Assembly: GCF_022387135.1 (NCBI RefSeq)
Contig: NZ_CP092462.1
Location: 3,162,001-3,226,000 of the forward strand
Direction of reading: 5' to 3'
Source of the DNA: Comamonas sp. B21-038
GTDB taxonomy: Bacteria; Pseudomonadota; Gammaproteobacteria; Burkholderiales; Burkholderiaceae_C
DNA: 64,000 bases
In this document: in pieces, positions 37,722 to 45,627 of the stretch
How positions within the stretch are numbered: the stretch's first letter is position 1
How the letters are laid out: the number at the start of each line of letters is the position of its first letter
The notes under the pieces: generated by a model
Database searches by the model: none
What the model was told of the DNA's origin: nothing
What the model saw: the letters and a program-made list of their open reading frames with translations, nothing else
Made by a program: the position numbers and the translations under genes

Positions 37722-37753
37722 GAATGTTCCCACTCAACAATTGTTACTGGGGA

Positions 37754-37782
37754 ATATTTTGCGCTGGACCTCGAATTTTCAA
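37754..37782 (-). promoter_or_regulatory. Promoter candidate for clpB
   Basis: On the minus strand TTGAAA (37777-37782) and AAATAT (37754-37759) stand 17 bases apart, about 33 bases before the clpB start. The TTGAAA overlaps CTTGAAA, a sigma-32 type -35, but no CCCCAT-like -10 sits at 13-15 bases, so a sigma-70 reading is the simpler one. Confidence 0.5.
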
Positions 37783-37954
37783 GAACCTCGCCGCACATAT
37801 AGGTCGTGCCGGCGCGCATCGCCAGATGCTGTACGCCTGCTCCTACGGCTGCAACGGTGCCCATGGCGGCCCTGCTCCCCGCATCCATTGCAGCAGCAAT
37901 GTGCCCCCAATTGCTTGCGCCCGGTCAAGACCGGCGCAAACAGGCCGGTCGCTG

Positions 37955-38425
37955 TCAGCGCTGGGGCCACCCCCAGCGCGCCATCGCGGCCTCATCGCTG
38001 ACGCGGGCATCGACCCAGCGTGCGCCCTCGGGCGTGTCTTCCTTCTTCCAGAACGGCGCCTCGGTCTTGAGGTAGTCCATCAAGAACTCGCAGGCCTGGA
38101 AGCTCTCGCCCCGGTGCGCGGAGGAGACGGCAACCAGCACAATCTGGTCACCTGGCGCCAGCAGCCCCACGCGGTGGATGACGCGGGCGCCAAAGATGTC
38201 AAAGCGCTGGCTGGCGGCCTCGACCATCCGGGCAATCGATTTTTCCGTCATGCCGGGGTAGTGCTCCAGCTCCATAGCCGCCACCTGGCTGCCGGCATTG
38301 CGGTCGCGCACGGTGCCGACAAAGCTGCAGACCGCGCCGATGCGGCCATCGTCGGCGCGCAGCAGCCGCAGCTCCTCGCTCACATCAAAGTCAGCGGTCT
38401 GTACGGCGATATGGGTGTGCAGCAT
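37955..38425 (-). CDS. moaE: Molybdopterin synthase catalytic subunit MoaE
   Basis: A 156-residue large subunit of molybdopterin synthase, which with thiocarboxylated MoaD converts cPMP to molybdopterin. Landmarks are CSFVGTVRDRN, MELEHYPGMTEKSI, IHRVGLLAPGD, VAVSSAHRGESFQACEFLMDYLKTEAPFWKKE; the basic residues of the last block form the active site. The ATG at 38425 (MLHTHIAV) starts the homology; upstream sequence in frame is not conserved. It is separated from moaD by two small genes on the other strand, whereas the two are commonly adjacent. Confidence 0.94.
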   Translation of the reverse strand: MLHTHIAVQTADFDVSEELRLLRADDGRIGAVCSFVGTVRDRNAGSQVAAMELEHYPGMTEKSIARMVEAASQRFDIFGARVIHRVGLLAPGDQIVLVAVSSAHRGESFQACEFLMDYLKTEAPFWKKEDTPEGARWVDARVSDEAAMARWGWPQR

Positions 38426-38480
38426 GGCAGCGTCTCGGCAAAAAAGGCAACAGGACCCAAGCCTAGCACGGCCATCCGGC

Positions 38481-38606
38481 GCCTTGCACAAACCAGCGCA
38501 GGCGACGGCCGCTTTGCGATTGCGGCACACTAGTGCTTTTGCACCCGGCAAGGCTTGGACGGATTCCCTGGTCCGCTCCCGGCCCGCCATGGTGCAAGGC
38601 CCGTTT
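38481..38606 (+). other. Structured leader candidate before the 83-residue gene
   Basis: GCCTTGCAC (38481-38489) and GTGCAAGGC (38592-38600) are perfect inverted copies enclosing about 100 bases. Inside lies GTGCTTTTGCAC, a perfect small hairpin, and the outer repeat is followed by CCG and six T's. It could be a structured 5' leader of the small plus-strand gene that starts at 38625. It may also be chance in GC-rich DNA. Confidence 0.3.
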
Positions 38607-38624
38607 TTTATTTGGATGGTTTCC

Positions 38625-38876
38625 ATGCCCAGTCAGACCCTGCAGGCCCACGGCTTCCTGCTCTACCCCAATCCACGCAACCAGCACCGCATCGTGTTCG
38701 AGCACCATGTGTTCGTGCCCTACCCTTACGCGATCATCGACATTCCCGCGATGGACCTGGTCGGCAAGACCAGCGTCTATGCCGCCTGCCGAGAGAGCGA
38801 TCAGAAGATGGGCCAGGTCGTGACCTTCGAACTGCTGGAGGACGTGGCCCGCTTTGAAAAGCGTTTCACGCCCTGA
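38625..38876 (+). CDS. Conserved hypothetical 83-residue protein
   Basis: An 83-residue soluble protein without recognised motif. It is rich in aromatic and His residues in the first half (FLLYPNPRNQHRIVFEHHVF) and acidic near the end, with a central PYPYAIIDIPAMDLVGKTS. Start choices in frame are 38589, 38616 and 38625; the last is preferred because the first two lie in the possible leader. It lies 40 bases before a second small gene on the plus strand, between moaE and moaD, which run in the other direction. No function known to me. Confidence 0.65.
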   Translation: MPSQTLQAHGFLLYPNPRNQHRIVFEHHVFVPYPYAIIDIPAMDLVGKTSVYAACRESDQKMGQVVTFELLEDVARFEKRFTP

Positions 38877-38916
38877 GAACGCGCCGGCGCGCCCACCACC
38901 CACCACACGGACACCC

Positions 38917-39255
38917 ATGCAAGACGGCAGCCAGATCTTTGTCCCTGATTCCTTCATCGCCCTGTTCCAGGGCCGCAACCAGCGCCTGCGCCAGCCGCTC
39001 GACGAGATCGCCCAGCGCTATGAGCTCTGCGAAGACCTGGCGCAGATGCTGGTCGAGCAGGCGCAGATCCTCTACCACCAAAGCGCGCCGTCGGAGAGCG
39101 CCATTTTGCAGACCATCTACAGCGGTCTGCAGACACCGGACGCCGGCATCAGCGCCGAGGAAGCCCGCTGGGTGGTGCTGCGCCTGTCCGAACTGCTGGA
39201 ATGGAAAGCGCCCGAGTTGCTGCTGCCCAGCCCCGCAGAAGATGGCGCTGCTTAA
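38917..39255 (+). CDS. Small conserved protein near clpB (unknown function)
   Basis: A 112-residue, acidic, mainly helical soluble protein: IFVPDSFIALFQGR, then the core IAQRYELCEDLAQMLVEQAQ and a C-terminal EEARWVVLRLSELLEWK. Short proteins of this pattern stand close to clpB in other Burkholderiales and are sometimes labelled as an ATPase with chaperone activity, though there is no P-loop here, so that label has no support from the sequence. It overlaps nothing and converges with moaD six bases away. Confidence 0.7.
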   Translation: MQDGSQIFVPDSFIALFQGRNQRLRQPLDEIAQRYELCEDLAQMLVEQAQILYHQSAPSESAILQTIYSGLQTPDAGISAEEARWVVLRLSELLEWKAPELLLPSPAEDGAA

Positions 39256-39261
39256 GGTTTC

Positions 39262-39522
39262 TTAACCGCCCGTCACCGGCGGAAAAAACGCCACCTCGGC
39301 GCCCGCTTCCAGTACCGCGCTTTCGTCGCTGAGCACCTGGTTGACGGCGGTGCGCACGGCGCGCCCCCGGGCCAGGCAGCTGGCATAGGGCTCGCCCCGC
39401 GCCAGCAGGGCCTCGCGCAGCTCGGCGACGGTGCTGGCGCCGGTGACAAAGGCCTCGCTGCCGCTGCCAATGGCCTCGCGGATGCTTGCAAAATAGCGCA
39501 GCTGTACGGTTTTCATGGTCAT
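39262..39522 (-). CDS. moaD: Molybdopterin synthase sulfur-carrier subunit MoaD
   Basis: An 86-residue ubiquitin-fold protein whose C-terminal Gly-Gly (VTGG) carries the thiocarboxylate used by MoaE. Conserved parts are VQLRYFASIREAIG at the N-terminus and VAFFPPVTGG at the end. A GGGGAG sits about eight bases before the ATG at 39522; an inner ATG at 39516 is also possible. It follows moeA by 28 bases and is probably co-transcribed with it. Confidence 0.93.
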   Translation of the reverse strand: MTMKTVQLRYFASIREAIGSGSEAFVTGASTVAELREALLARGEPYASCLARGRAVRTAVNQVLSDESAVLEAGAEVAFFPPVTGG

Positions 39523-39550
39523 CGCGTTCTCCCCGTGGGCAGGCCTGGGA

Positions 39551-40783
39551 TCAGCCCAGCAGCTGGGCAAAGGGCACAAAGCGCACCGTGTCGCCCTGCG
39601 CAATCGTCTGGCCGGGCGGGTTGTCGACCAGGCCATCGGCCCAGACGGCCGAGGTCAGCACGCCCGAGCCCTGGTTGGCAAACCGGTCCAGCCCCCCTTG
39701 CACATTGATGCGCACCCGCAAGAACTCGCGGCGCTTGTCGGCACGTGGCCAGTCAAAGTCGGCGCGCATATCGATCGCCTGCGGCGCCAGCGCCTGCACA
39801 CCCTGCAAGCGCAGCAGAAAAGGCCGCACCAGGAGCGCAAAGGTCACCAAGCTGGAGACCGGGTTGCCCGGCAGGCCGATGATATGGGTTTGGCCCACGC
39901 GTCCATACGCAAAGGGTTTGCCCGGCTTGATCGCGATCGCCCACAGATCGAGGCTGCCCAGCGCTTGCACGGCCGGCTTGACATGGTCTTCCTCACCAAC
40001 GGACACGCCCCCGCTGGTCAGCACCAGGTCGCTGTGCTGCGCCGCATCCTGCAGCGCTGCCACCGTCGCCTCGTAGCTGTCGGGCACGATGCCCATGTCT
40101 CGCACTTCGCAGCCCAGGCGCTGCAGCATGGCACGCAAGAAGAAGCGGTTGCTGTTGTAGATGCTGCCGGCGGGCAGGTCCTGGGGTTCCACATCGCCGG
40201 GCATGACGAGCTCATCACCGGTGGAGAACAGGGTCACGCGCGGGCGGCGCGCCAGCGGCAAGCGGGCACAGCCCATGCTGGCGGCCAGGCCCAGCTCGGC
40301 AGGGCCCAGGCGCGTGCCGGCAGTCAGCACCGTGCTGCCCAGTTGCATGTCCTCGCCGCTTTTGCGGATGTTCTGCCCTGCTTTGACCGACGCATGGATC
40401 TGCACCCGGCCATCGTCCAGCACGCTGCACTCTTCCTGCATCACCACCGCATCGGCGCCCTCTGGCACGGCCGCCCCGGTAAAGATACGGGCGGCGGTGC
40501 CGGCAGCCAGCGGCTGGCCGAGGCTGCCTGCCGCGATGCGCTGGCTGACCGGCAAGGCCTGTTCTGGCCCGCTCAGGTCGGCGGCGCGCAGCGCATAGCC
40601 ATCCATCGCGCTGTTGTCGAAAGGCGGCACCTGCAGCGCAGCGACCAGGTCCTGCGCCAGCACGCGGCCGTCGGCATCAAAGGTATTCAGCAGCTCATGG
40701 CCTTCCAGCGGCTGGGCATGCGCCAGCAGCTCGGCCAGCGCGGCATCGAGCGATTTCAACGGGGGACGGGGCTGGCTGTTCAT
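39551..40783 (-). CDS. moeA: Molybdopterin molybdenumtransferase MoeA
   Basis: A 410-residue enzyme that inserts molybdate into adenylylated molybdopterin. Conserved segments are PPFDNSAMDGYALRAADL, RIFTGAAVPEGADAVVMQE, TLFSTGDELVMPG, LTSGGVSVGEEDHVKPAV and GLPGNPVSSLVTF, in the usual order. The frame starts at 40792, but the Shine-Dalgarno AAGGA fits the second ATG at 40783. Neighbours mobB and moaD belong to the same pathway. Confidence 0.94.
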   Translation of the reverse strand: MNSQPRPPLKSLDAALAELLAHAQPLEGHELLNTFDADGRVLAQDLVAALQVPPFDNSAMDGYALRAADLSGPEQALPVSQRIAAGSLGQPLAAGTAARIFTGAAVPEGADAVVMQEECSVLDDGRVQIHASVKAGQNIRKSGEDMQLGSTVLTAGTRLGPAELGLAASMGCARLPLARRPRVTLFSTGDELVMPGDVEPQDLPAGSIYNSNRFFLRAMLQRLGCEVRDMGIVPDSYEATVAALQDAAQHSDLVLTSGGVSVGEEDHVKPAVQALGSLDLWAIAIKPGKPFAYGRVGQTHIIGLPGNPVSSLVTFALLVRPFLLRLQGVQALAPQAIDMRADFDWPRADKRREFLRVRINVQGGLDRFANQGSGVLTSAVWADGLVDNPPGQTIAQGDTVRFVPFAQLLG

Positions 40784-40843
40784 CTCAATCATTCCTTGGG
40801 TTGGCGGCCGCCTTCAGGCAGGCCGAACATCGATACGGCCCGC

Positions 40844-41404
40844 TCAGCCGGCGCTATTGATCGCAAAGACACAGGGCGGCGTATAGGCAAAGCGGGCGCT
40901 GTGTGCCAGCAGCCACTGTGCCACGGCGCCGGGCGCATCGCGGGGCAGCTGCGGCAAGGCCGTGGCGGGCAGCAGTTGCCGGGCCGCCGACAGCACCACG
41001 GCCTGCACGGCCGCATCCTGCGGGTAAAGCGGCGCCTTGCCACTGGCTTCCGGCGCATTGGCCAGCACTTCCAGCTTGGGCAGGTCACAGTCCTTGAAGC
41101 CTTCCACCAGCACCCAGTCCACCTGGCGGTCGAGCTGGGCGATCAGCGCATGCACATCAGGCTCCTGTGTCCGGGGCAGCTCGCGCATCAGCACCACGCG
41201 CTGGTCGGAGGCGGCCAGCACCTCGTAGGCGCCCGCCTGGCGGTGGCGCCAGGTGTCCTTGCCGGGCGTGTCGATGTCAAAGCGATGGTGGGCATGCTTG
41301 ATGACCGACACCCGCTGTCCCTGCGCGGTCAGCACCGGGATGACCTGCTCGATCAAGGTCGTCTTGCCACTGCCGGAATAGCCCGCAAAACACACCACCT
41401 GCAT
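40844..41404 (-). CDS. mobB: Molybdopterin-guanine dinucleotide biosynthesis adaptor MobB
   Basis: A 186-residue GTP-binding adaptor that assists conversion of Mo-molybdopterin to the dinucleotide form. The N-terminus has P-loop FAGYSGSGKTTLIEQ, then IKHAHHRFDIDTPGKDTWRHRQAGA, the characteristic MobB HxF-D-x-D-x-x-GKD block, and WVLVEGFKDCDLPKLEV. The ATG at 41404 fits homology (MQVVCFAG). It stands between thrC and moeA. Confidence 0.92.
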   Translation of the reverse strand: MQVVCFAGYSGSGKTTLIEQVIPVLTAQGQRVSVIKHAHHRFDIDTPGKDTWRHRQAGAYEVLAASDQRVVLMRELPRTQEPDVHALIAQLDRQVDWVLVEGFKDCDLPKLEVLANAPEASGKAPLYPQDAAVQAVVLSAARQLLPATALPQLPRDAPGAVAQWLLAHSARFAYTPPCVFAINSAG

Positions 41405-41476
41405 ACCGACCCTCCTTGATGATCCCACGGCCCGCCCGGCACCCAGGCACGCGGCGGCAGCAAAAGCGCAGCCTGC

Positions 41477-42901
41477 TCAGCGGCAGTGGTCCTGGATATA
41501 GGTCTTGACCTGGTCCACATCGGCAGGCATCACCACCACGCGCTTGGGCAGCGCTTCGATGCCGTCGAACTTGGCGGGGCGTTCGGGCAGGCGGCCCAGC
41601 GCCTCTTCGATGGTGGCGGCGAACTTGATCGGCAACGCAGTTTCCAGCACGATCATCGGCTCGGCCCCCAGGTGCTCACGCGCCACCTTCACGCCGTCGG
41701 CGGTGTGGGTGTCAATCATCTGGCCCAGGCGCTGGTAGGTGTCCTGGATGGTGGCCAGGCGGTCGGCATGGCTGCTCTTGCCGCTGACAAAGCCATAGCG
41801 GCCCGCCGCATCCTTGAAGGCCGGATCGGCCTGCAGGTCAAAGCGGCCCTCTTGGGCCACGCCCTGCGAGAATAGCTGCTGCAGGCGGGCGCCATCGCGG
41901 CCGACCAGGTCGAACACAAAGCGCTCGAAGTTGCTGGCCTTGGAGATGTCCATCGACGGACTGGAGGTCTCGAAGGTGTGGGCAGCGCCCCGCACCTGGT
42001 AGACACCGGTGCGGAAGAATTCGTCCAAAACGTCGTTTTCGTTGGTGGCCACCACCAGCTTGGCAATGGGCAGGCCCATCTGGCGCGCCACATGGCCGGC
42101 GCAGACATTGCCGAAATTGCCGCTCGGCACCGTGAAGCTCACCTTTTCGCTGTTCTGAGTGGTGACCTGCAGGTAGCCGGCAAAGTAGTAGACCACCTGG
42201 GCCAGCAGGCGCGCCCAGTTGATCGAGTTGACGGTGCCGATCTTGTACTGCGCCTTGAAGGCGTGGTCATTGCTGACCGCCTTGACGATGTCCTGGCAGT
42301 CGTCAAACACGCCTTCGATGGCGATGTTGTGGATGTTCTCGTCCTGCAGGCTGAACATCTGTGCCTGCTGGAAGGGGCTCATGCGGCCGTGCGGGCTGGT
42401 CATGAACACGCGCACGCCCTTTGTGCCGCGCATCGCGTATTCCGCCGCGCTGCCGGTGTCGCCACTGGTGGCACCCAGAATATTGAGCTCTTCGCCACGG
42501 CGCGCCAGTTCGTACTCGAACAGGTTGCCCAGCAGCTGCATGGCCATGTCCTTGAAGGCCAAGGTGGGCCCATTGGAGAGCGCCTCGATCATCAGCTGGC
42601 CTTCGAGCTGGCGCACCGGCACAATCGCCGCCGTGCCGAACACCGCCTCGGTATAGGTCTTGTTGCACAGCGCGCGCAGGTCCTCGGCCGGGATGTCGTC
42701 GATGTACAGCGACAGGATCTCGAACGCCAGCGCGGCATAGCCCTGGTTGCGGAGCGTCTCGCGCAACGCGGTCAGCTTGGCATCGTCAATCTGCGGGTAC
42801 TGCACCGGCATGTACAGACCGCCATCGGGCGCCAGGCCCTCGAGCAAAATGTCGCAAAAACGTTTTTGTTCGGCATGGCCGCGCGTGGAGAGATACAGCA
42901 T
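41477..42901 (-). CDS. thrC: Threonine synthase
   Basis: A 474-residue PLP enzyme that converts O-phospho-L-homoserine to threonine. Characteristic segments are LYLSTRGHAEQKRFCDILLEGLAPDGGLY in pieces, the cofactor lysine Lys117 in GPTLAFKDMAMQ, LGATSGDTGSAAEYAM, FTVPSGNFGNVCAGHVARQMG and FETSSPSMDISKASNFERF. It is of the long class I (Thr_synth_N) form. The ATG at 42901 begins the family homology. hom, which makes its precursor, lies beyond an M48 peptidase gene. Confidence 0.95.
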   Translation of the reverse strand: MLYLSTRGHAEQKRFCDILLEGLAPDGGLYMPVQYPQIDDAKLTALRETLRNQGYAALAFEILSLYIDDIPAEDLRALCNKTYTEAVFGTAAIVPVRQLEGQLMIEALSNGPTLAFKDMAMQLLGNLFEYELARRGEELNILGATSGDTGSAAEYAMRGTKGVRVFMTSPHGRMSPFQQAQMFSLQDENIHNIAIEGVFDDCQDIVKAVSNDHAFKAQYKIGTVNSINWARLLAQVVYYFAGYLQVTTQNSEKVSFTVPSGNFGNVCAGHVARQMGLPIAKLVVATNENDVLDEFFRTGVYQVRGAAHTFETSSPSMDISKASNFERFVFDLVGRDGARLQQLFSQGVAQEGRFDLQADPAFKDAAGRYGFVSGKSSHADRLATIQDTYQRLGQMIDTHTADGVKVAREHLGAEPMIVLETALPIKFAATIEEALGRLPERPAKFDGIEALPKRVVVMPADVDQVKTYIQDHCR

Positions 42902-43202
42902 GGAGGGTGCGAAATAAGTGGACACAGCCCGCTCGCGGGCAAGGAGCAACCACCTATTATCCTGCAGACGCCAGTACCGGCACAGCTTGCGCAGGAATGT
43001 GGGCCACTGCAGCGCGGAGCAGCGGCCAGGCTGCGATCCTGATGGCAGCCGCCGGCATAAAAAAACCCCGGACAAGGTCGAGGGCCTGGCTCGGTGGTGG
43101 TGCAGCCGTCAGCGATCCGCTGCACAACCCTCGCCCAATGGGATGGACGCGGATCGACCGAGTCCGTTTTCTGACCACGGCGGGGCGTCTTGCAGATGGT
43201 TC
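42902..43202. other. 301-base intergenic region between M48 peptidase and thrC
   Basis: No gene. On the minus strand a GATAAT hexamer about 50 bases before thrC may be a -10. A short palindrome GCCCGC/GCGGGC lies at 42930-42943 in the thrC leader. A perfect 7-bp inverted repeat, GTGCAGC and GCTGCAC around 12 bases, lies near 43100-43125. A T-run on the minus strand near 43060 follows GC-rich sequence and may end the M48 transcript, although I see no good stem. Confidence 0.5.
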
Positions 43203-45383
43203 CTAGACCCGCTCGCCCATGCGCGCCAGCTCCTGGCGGGCGTAGTAGGCGCGCCACTGGTTCACCAGCAGCTCGGCAAAAGCCTGGTTCTTCATCTTCT
43301 TGACGCCCTTGAGCATCACCACGACCCGCTGCTTTTTCTTCTGGAACTGGGCGCGGCGCTTGCCCACGCCCATGGCAGGCGGCTGCACACCGGGCTCCAG
43401 GGCCATGATGACGGTGAGCATATGGTTGGCCTGGTTGAACTGAAAGTCATCGATCGCCGACCAGGGCAGCAACTGCTGCGCGTTGAAAAGGCGCACACCT
43501 GCGGGCTGCAGCACCATCGCCGGGCTCTGGCCATCGCGCCAGAACAGCCGCGCGACCCACAGGCAGACAACACCACCGGCCAGCACCCCGGCACCAATGG
43601 CGGCATGCAGGCCCGCGATGAACAAGGCCACCGCCCCGCCAAAGCAGGCCAGGGCCAGAAAGCAGAACAAACCCATCATGAAGACCGAGCGCTCATGGAT
43701 CACCGTCTCGGGCGTCGCCAGGGCCGCGATCTCGCGCAGCTCCACCAGCTTGGCGCTGCGGTTGGCCGCTGCCGCACTGCTGAGCTCGTTTTGCAACGCG
43801 GCATTCATATCAACCACGGCAGCGGGCGCCACCGCGCCGGCCAAGGTGCGGCTGCCAGCCGCAGGCGCGCCCTGCTCCAGCCCAAACTCCTGCAGCAGCG
43901 GGCTGCCCTGGGCATCCATCGCGCGGGCCAGCAGTTCGGGACTGACGGGCACTCCCAGCGCCGCCAGGCGCTCGGCCAACTCGGGATGGGTGTCGGTGGG
44001 GTGGGCCTGGCGCTGGTCCAGGTGCTCGCTGGGGTCGGTCATACCCTTGGTGGCGACCAGCTGGCGCACATGGCCCAGCACACCGCCTTCGACCGTCTCA
44101 CCCCGGTCCCAATTGGCCTGCAACGCCTCCTCCACCAGCGGAGCCAGTGCGCTGATGCGCAGCAGCGATGAGGCAACGGCCTGCGGGCTGACCACCTGCG
44201 CCCCCACGGCATCGGCGGCCAGCTCGCGCTTGCGGCTCCAGTAGCGCACCGCTTCGTGGAAGCTGTCCAGAAACATCTCGCCAAACAAGGTGGCAGGCCG
44301 GCGCAGGATGTCCATCCAGGACTCCTCATAACGCTCGCCGCCACTGATGGCCACCAGGTGGTGGATGGTGGCGCTGTAGATCGGCGAGAAGCGCTGGCTG
44401 TAGAGCGTGTCTTCGCCGATGAAGTGGCCCAGTTCGTGGCCGATCACCGCCGCAACTTCGCCGGCATTGAGAAAGGCCAGGTACGGCAACGGCAAATACA
44501 ACACCCGCCCCTGGGGCAGCAAGGCGCCGCTGGCCAGCTGCACCGGATGCTCGGTCACAAAAAAGCCCTCGTTCAAACCCACCACCAAGGTATCGGGCAG
44601 GCCTGCGCCGGTCTTGGCCGCCACGCTGTCGACAAAGGCCCACAGCTCGGGCGCCTGCTGGCGGCTGACGGTCTGGCCCATCACGTCGATGGGCTCGTTC
44701 TCCAGCGGCTTGCGCGAAGCTTTCCAGACATCGACGAGCACCTTGCAGCCCGAGTACAGCAGGAACAGCGCCAGGCCGCCGAGGATGAACATCAGCTTCA
44801 TGTCACCCTTGCTGTAGTTGCGGTGGCGCAGGATAGGCATCATCTCGTAGACCAGCAGCGGGATGGCTGCACCAAACAGCAGCAGCACCATGACCACCAT
44901 ATAGGTGGGCAGGAGCTTGCGACCCTTCTGGAACGTGGCAAGCAGCTGCTCGCGCGACTGCATCGCCTTGGCGCCCATGCCCCGCTGGTAGACCATGCCC
45001 AGTGCCGACCACAGCAGCGCCAACACGCTGAACGCGATGGTGCAGCCGGCCAGCACCGGCTGCAAGTTACGGGTAGTGACATTCAAACCCTGGTTTTGCA
45101 GGTCCTTGATGGCCATCAGGTAGTCGTTCTTCACCTTCCAGACCGGGTGCTCCTTGCCCTCACTGTCCCGCACCGTTGCGCGGCGCCCCGGTTTTTCAGC
45201 CTCGATCGCCTCGAGTTGGCGCACCACCTGCTGGTACTCGGCGATCTGCGCGCCCACATCGGAGACCGGCGTATCCGCCCGCGACCACTGCCAGACGCCG
45301 ATGGCCAGCATCAGCAACGGAATCCCGAACAACACCCCCCAGCGCTTGGCCAGCGCCATCCATTTCTTGTCGGTCTCCGACAT
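43203..45383 (-). CDS. M48-family membrane metallopeptidase
   Basis: A 726-residue membrane protease related to HtpX/Ste24. Hydrophobic helices lie at about 17-35, 108-130, 160-180, 195-212 and, after the catalytic domain, at about 575-620. The zinc motif is VIGHELGHFIGED (His316, Glu317, His320), and a third ligand is probably the Glu of RELAADAVGA. The C-terminal part is a soluble domain rich in basic residues (QKKKQRVVVMLKGVKKMKN). Such proteins degrade misfolded membrane proteins or act in stress responses; the target is unknown. ATG at 45383 has GGAAG upstream. It splits hom from thrC. Confidence 0.85.
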   Translation of the reverse strand: MSETDKKWMALAKRWGVLFGIPLLMLAIGVWQWSRADTPVSDVGAQIAEYQQVVRQLEAIEAEKPGRRATVRDSEGKEHPVWKVKNDYLMAIKDLQNQGLNVTTRNLQPVLAGCTIAFSVLALLWSALGMVYQRGMGAKAMQSREQLLATFQKGRKLLPTYMVVMVLLLFGAAIPLLVYEMMPILRHRNYSKGDMKLMFILGGLALFLLYSGCKVLVDVWKASRKPLENEPIDVMGQTVSRQQAPELWAFVDSVAAKTGAGLPDTLVVGLNEGFFVTEHPVQLASGALLPQGRVLYLPLPYLAFLNAGEVAAVIGHELGHFIGEDTLYSQRFSPIYSATIHHLVAISGGERYEESWMDILRRPATLFGEMFLDSFHEAVRYWSRKRELAADAVGAQVVSPQAVASSLLRISALAPLVEEALQANWDRGETVEGGVLGHVRQLVATKGMTDPSEHLDQRQAHPTDTHPELAERLAALGVPVSPELLARAMDAQGSPLLQEFGLEQGAPAAGSRTLAGAVAPAAVVDMNAALQNELSSAAAANRSAKLVELREIAALATPETVIHERSVFMMGLFCFLALACFGGAVALFIAGLHAAIGAGVLAGGVVCLWVARLFWRDGQSPAMVLQPAGVRLFNAQQLLPWSAIDDFQFNQANHMLTVIMALEPGVQPPAMGVGKRRAQFQKKKQRVVVMLKGVKKMKNQAFAELLVNQWRAYYARQELARMGERV

Positions 45384-45536
45384 AGTGCAACTTCCTTTTG
45401 TTATCGATGGACAGCGTCTGCGGGACCGGACCCGAAGCACTGCATTTGTGAGCGGCAATTATTTATAAAAATAATGATGTAAACAAACCGACAAGTAACA
45501 GAATGATGCGCGTCCCGCTACGGCAGCGGGAGGCAG

Positions 45537-45578
45537 AAAAAAGAGAACCGCCAGGGCCGGAGAGGCCACAGGCGGTTC
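45537..45578 (-). terminator. Intrinsic terminator after hom
   Basis: GAACCGCC (45545-45552) pairs with GGCGGTTC (45571-45578), with an inner GGCC/GGCC pair, followed on the minus strand by a T-rich run (45537-45542). It ends hom transcription and isolates hom from the M48 and thrC genes. Confidence 0.82.
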
Positions 45579-45627
45579 AGGGAGCGGCAGACGCCAGGCC
45601 TTGCGGCCGCAGCGTCGCACTGCAGGT

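Noticed and set aside
37955..41404. Molybdenum cofactor riboswitch controlling the moa/moe genes
   Set aside because: No long structured leader before mobB, moeA or moaE; intergenic gaps on the coding side are short.
43040..43085. Intrinsic terminator after the M48 peptidase gene
   Set aside because: There is a T-run on the minus strand, but I find no convincing stem immediately before it.
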